64,000 nt of DNA from Lactobacillaceae bacterium L1_55_11 (GTDB lineage Bacteria; Bacillota; Bacilli; Lactobacillales; Lactobacillaceae), in assembly GCA_029433155.1 (NCBI GenBank), contig JAQYTT010000001.1, positions 496,001-560,000 on the forward strand, given 5' to 3'. The position numbers and the translations under genes were made by a program. Of the stretch, positions 62,569 through 64,000 are shown in pieces. The number at the start of each line of letters is the position of its first letter. Position 1 is the first letter of the stretch. Below the pieces are notes generated by a model. That model saw only the letters and a program-made list of their open reading frames with translations. It had not been told where the DNA came from and ran no database searches.

Positions 62569-64000
62569 ATTTAATTCACTTTCAATCAGGTTGGTAGCCA
62601 ATTCTTGGTTACGTGAGTAATCAACTGGCACATCAATGACTGATACACCCTCGTAAGCAAAGGCCTGGTCAAAGGTCTGAGCCAGCTGACTGCTGTCCTC
62701 AACTTTGAAGCCCTTGGCACCGCAGGCTTCAGCAAACTTTACCAAATCAATATTACCGAACTTAACACCGGCTGACTGGTTGTTATACTTCAGCTCTTCT
62801 TGGAACTGAACCATGTTGTAGTAACTGTTATCATTCCAAACAATAACCACCAGGTTCATGTTTTGGCGGACGGCCGTTTCCAGCTCAGCAGCTGAAAAGA
62901 AGAAGCCACCGTCACCAACAACCGCCACGGACTTATATTGTGGCCGAACCAAGGCCGCAGCCATCGCCCAAGGCAGGCCAACACCAAGGGTCTGCATCCC
63001 ATTACTAATCAACAAGTGACGGGGCTTGTAACTCCTAAAGTGCCGGGCCATCCAGATGTAGTGGGAACCAATATCCAAGGAAACCGTCATGTCATCATCA
63101 ACATGGTCCTGGGTCGCCTTAATAATGGAAAGTGGGTGGCTCAGATGGTTGTCAGTTGGGATGTACTTTGGCTTTTCAGCCTCAGCCAGCTGCTGACGGA
63201 ATTCATCTAACTTTACCTGAGTGTCAGGGCTAACACTGACATCACCCAGGGTTTCGGCCAGGTGGTCCAGACTTTCACCGATATCACCAAGCAACTGCTT
63301 TTCAGGGAAGAAGTTATTATCTAACTGAGCTGGCACTGTGTCTAAGGTAACAATCTTAAGGTCCTTACCAGCGTTCCAGAAACGTGGTTCGTACTCGATT
63401 GGATCATAACCAACCGTGATAACCAGGTCACTGGCAGCTAAAATCCGGTCCCCCACCTGGTTGTGGAAGAGACCGACCCGGCCAAAGAAGGAACGGTCAG
63501 CCAAGTCACGGGAAATAACCCCAGCACCCTGGAAGGTTTCAACAACAGGCATTGGTACGTGCTCTAATAAGTGGTGCAGAGCTGCAGCAGCCTTTGGATC
63601 AGAACCGCGCATCCCAACCAACATCACTGGCAACTTGGCATCCTTAATCCGCTGTGCCAGGTCGTTGATTTCATCAATTGGGGCAGGACCCATCTGAGCA
63701 GGCCGAACCTTAGGCAGGGCCGGAACAGTTACCTCGGCCTCATCAATGTCCTGTGGCAGACTAATAAAGCTAGCACCAGCCTTAGGACCGTAAGCTGCTA
63801 CAAAGGCATTGTTTAGGATTTCAGAAACCGTGTTAGGGTCCTCAATTTCAGCACTGTAGCGGGTAACTGGTTTCAACAATTCCTTAGAAGGCACACTCTG
63901 GTGGGTCAGGCGGTACAAATCCTTACGGGGTACCTGGCCGCCAATGGCAACCACTGGATCATTCTCAGCACTGGCCGTCATCAAGGCCGTGGTCAGATTA
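62566..64000 (-). CDS. alsS: acetolactate synthase, catabolic type (5' end outside window)
   Basis: ThDP-dependent enzyme; 472 residues from an internal Met, with the frame continuing open past the window edge, so the N-terminal pyrimidine-binding part is cut off. The central FAD-like/ThDP middle domain (GMRGSDPKAAAALHHLL) is followed by the PP domain with the ThDP motif VGDGGFFFSAAELETAVRQNMNLVVIVWNDNSYYN. This sequence is typical of the AlsS family, which condenses two pyruvates to 2-acetolactate for acetoin/diacetyl formation and does not need a small subunit. No alsD is visible. Confidence 0.9.
   Translation of the reverse strand, partial: NLTTALMTASAENDPVVAIGGQVPRKDLYRLTHQSVPSKELLKPVTRYSAEIEDPNTVSEILNNAFVAAYGPKAGASFISLPQDIDEAEVTVPALPKVRPAQMGPAPIDEINDLAQRIKDAKLPVMLVGMRGSDPKAAAALHHLLEHVPMPVVETFQGAGVISRDLADRSFFGRVGLFHNQVGDRILAASDLVITVGYDPIEYEPRFWNAGKDLKIVTLDTVPAQLDNNFFPEKQLLGDIGESLDHLAETLGDVSVSPDTQVKLDEFRQQLAEAEKPKYIPTDNHLSHPLSIIKATQDHVDDDMTVSLDIGSHYIWMARHFRSYKPRHLLISNGMQTLGVGLPWAMAAALVRPQYKSVAVVGDGGFFFSAAELETAVRQNMNLVVIVWNDNSYYNMVQFQEELKYNNQSAGVKFGNIDLVKFAEACGAKGFKVEDSSQLAQTFDQAFAYEGVSVIDVPVDYSRNQELATNLIESELN

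Noticed and set aside
1-64000. tRNA/rRNA genes, CRISPR arrays, insertion sequences, prophage or attachment sites
   Set aside because: I looked for cloverleaf-like segments, regularly spaced repeats, transposase motifs and phage genes and saw none.

Overview
The window looks like chromosomal DNA of a lactic acid bacterium (order Lactobacillales, probably Lactobacillaceae in the broad sense). This rests on SigA-type promoters, strong AGGAGG ribosome binding sites, T-box leaders, a CcpA-type cre site, the dnaG-rpoD pair, YdbS/YdbT, a lactocepin-like S8 protease and gene order typical of Firmicutes. By eye the G+C content is about one half, rather high for the order. I cannot name the genus. I saw no tRNA, rRNA, CRISPR array, insertion sequence or prophage.

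Layout. 0.1-8.3 kb: small proteins, the bPH2 membrane pair ydbS-ydbT, an alpha/beta hydrolase divergent from a TetR regulator, a diverged LepA paralogue, two GNAT acetyltransferases (one without a canonical start codon) and proC. 8.4-12.3 kb: aspartate ammonia-lyase, an amino acid permease and a divergent LysR regulator. 12.3-17 kb: a MacB-like ABC exporter, a 46-residue membrane peptide, an aldo/keto reductase, and an SDR gene translationally coupled to the queuosine-precursor transporter queT, which sits behind a preQ1-I riboswitch. 17.1-20.4 kb: dnaG-rpoD from a near-consensus promoter with a terminator-like hairpin in its leader; RpoD carries an extra SAP/HeH-like N-terminus. 20.5-23.5 kb: a sugar-phosphate antiporter with a cre site, and a T-box (Met) controlled cystathionine synthase/lyase gene.

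23.6-28.7 kb holds a tightly packed five-gene operon: KAS III-type condensing enzyme, NAD-dependent reductase/epimerase, metallo-beta-lactamase-fold hydrolase, PaaK/F390-synthetase-like adenylating enzyme and ATP-grasp ligase. It reads as a small, uncharacterised biosynthetic cluster, probably for a modified fatty-acyl product. 28.8-32.6 kb: an Xre/DUF3278 pair, an orphan GAT-family PTS IIC and two paralogous NAD(P)H oxidoreductases. 32.7-36.7 kb: argG-argH-argF behind a T-box. 36.8-39.6 kb: a SemiSWEET and an autoregulated TetR/ABC operon with three phased operators.

39.6-42.6 kb: two paralogous membrane transporters of the PF13303 'PTS_EIIC_2' family. Each is preceded by a very short leader ORF (21 and 23 codons, sharing an N-H-T-T-(T)-H core) and a set of mutually exclusive hairpins ending in an intrinsic terminator. 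This is the strongest candidate here for an undescribed regulatory system, and it suggests these 'PTS' proteins may transport an amino acid or a related compound.

42.6-56 kb: the complete IMP pathway from PRPP to IMP apart from purB (purEKCSQLFMNHD), with fhs at its tail and three PurBox-like ACGAAC motifs upstream. 56.2-60.5 kb: a 1411-residue secreted subtilase without a recognisable cell-wall anchor. 60.5-64 kb: an alpha/beta hydrolase, a SorC-family regulator and a convergent acetolactate synthase gene cut by the window edge.
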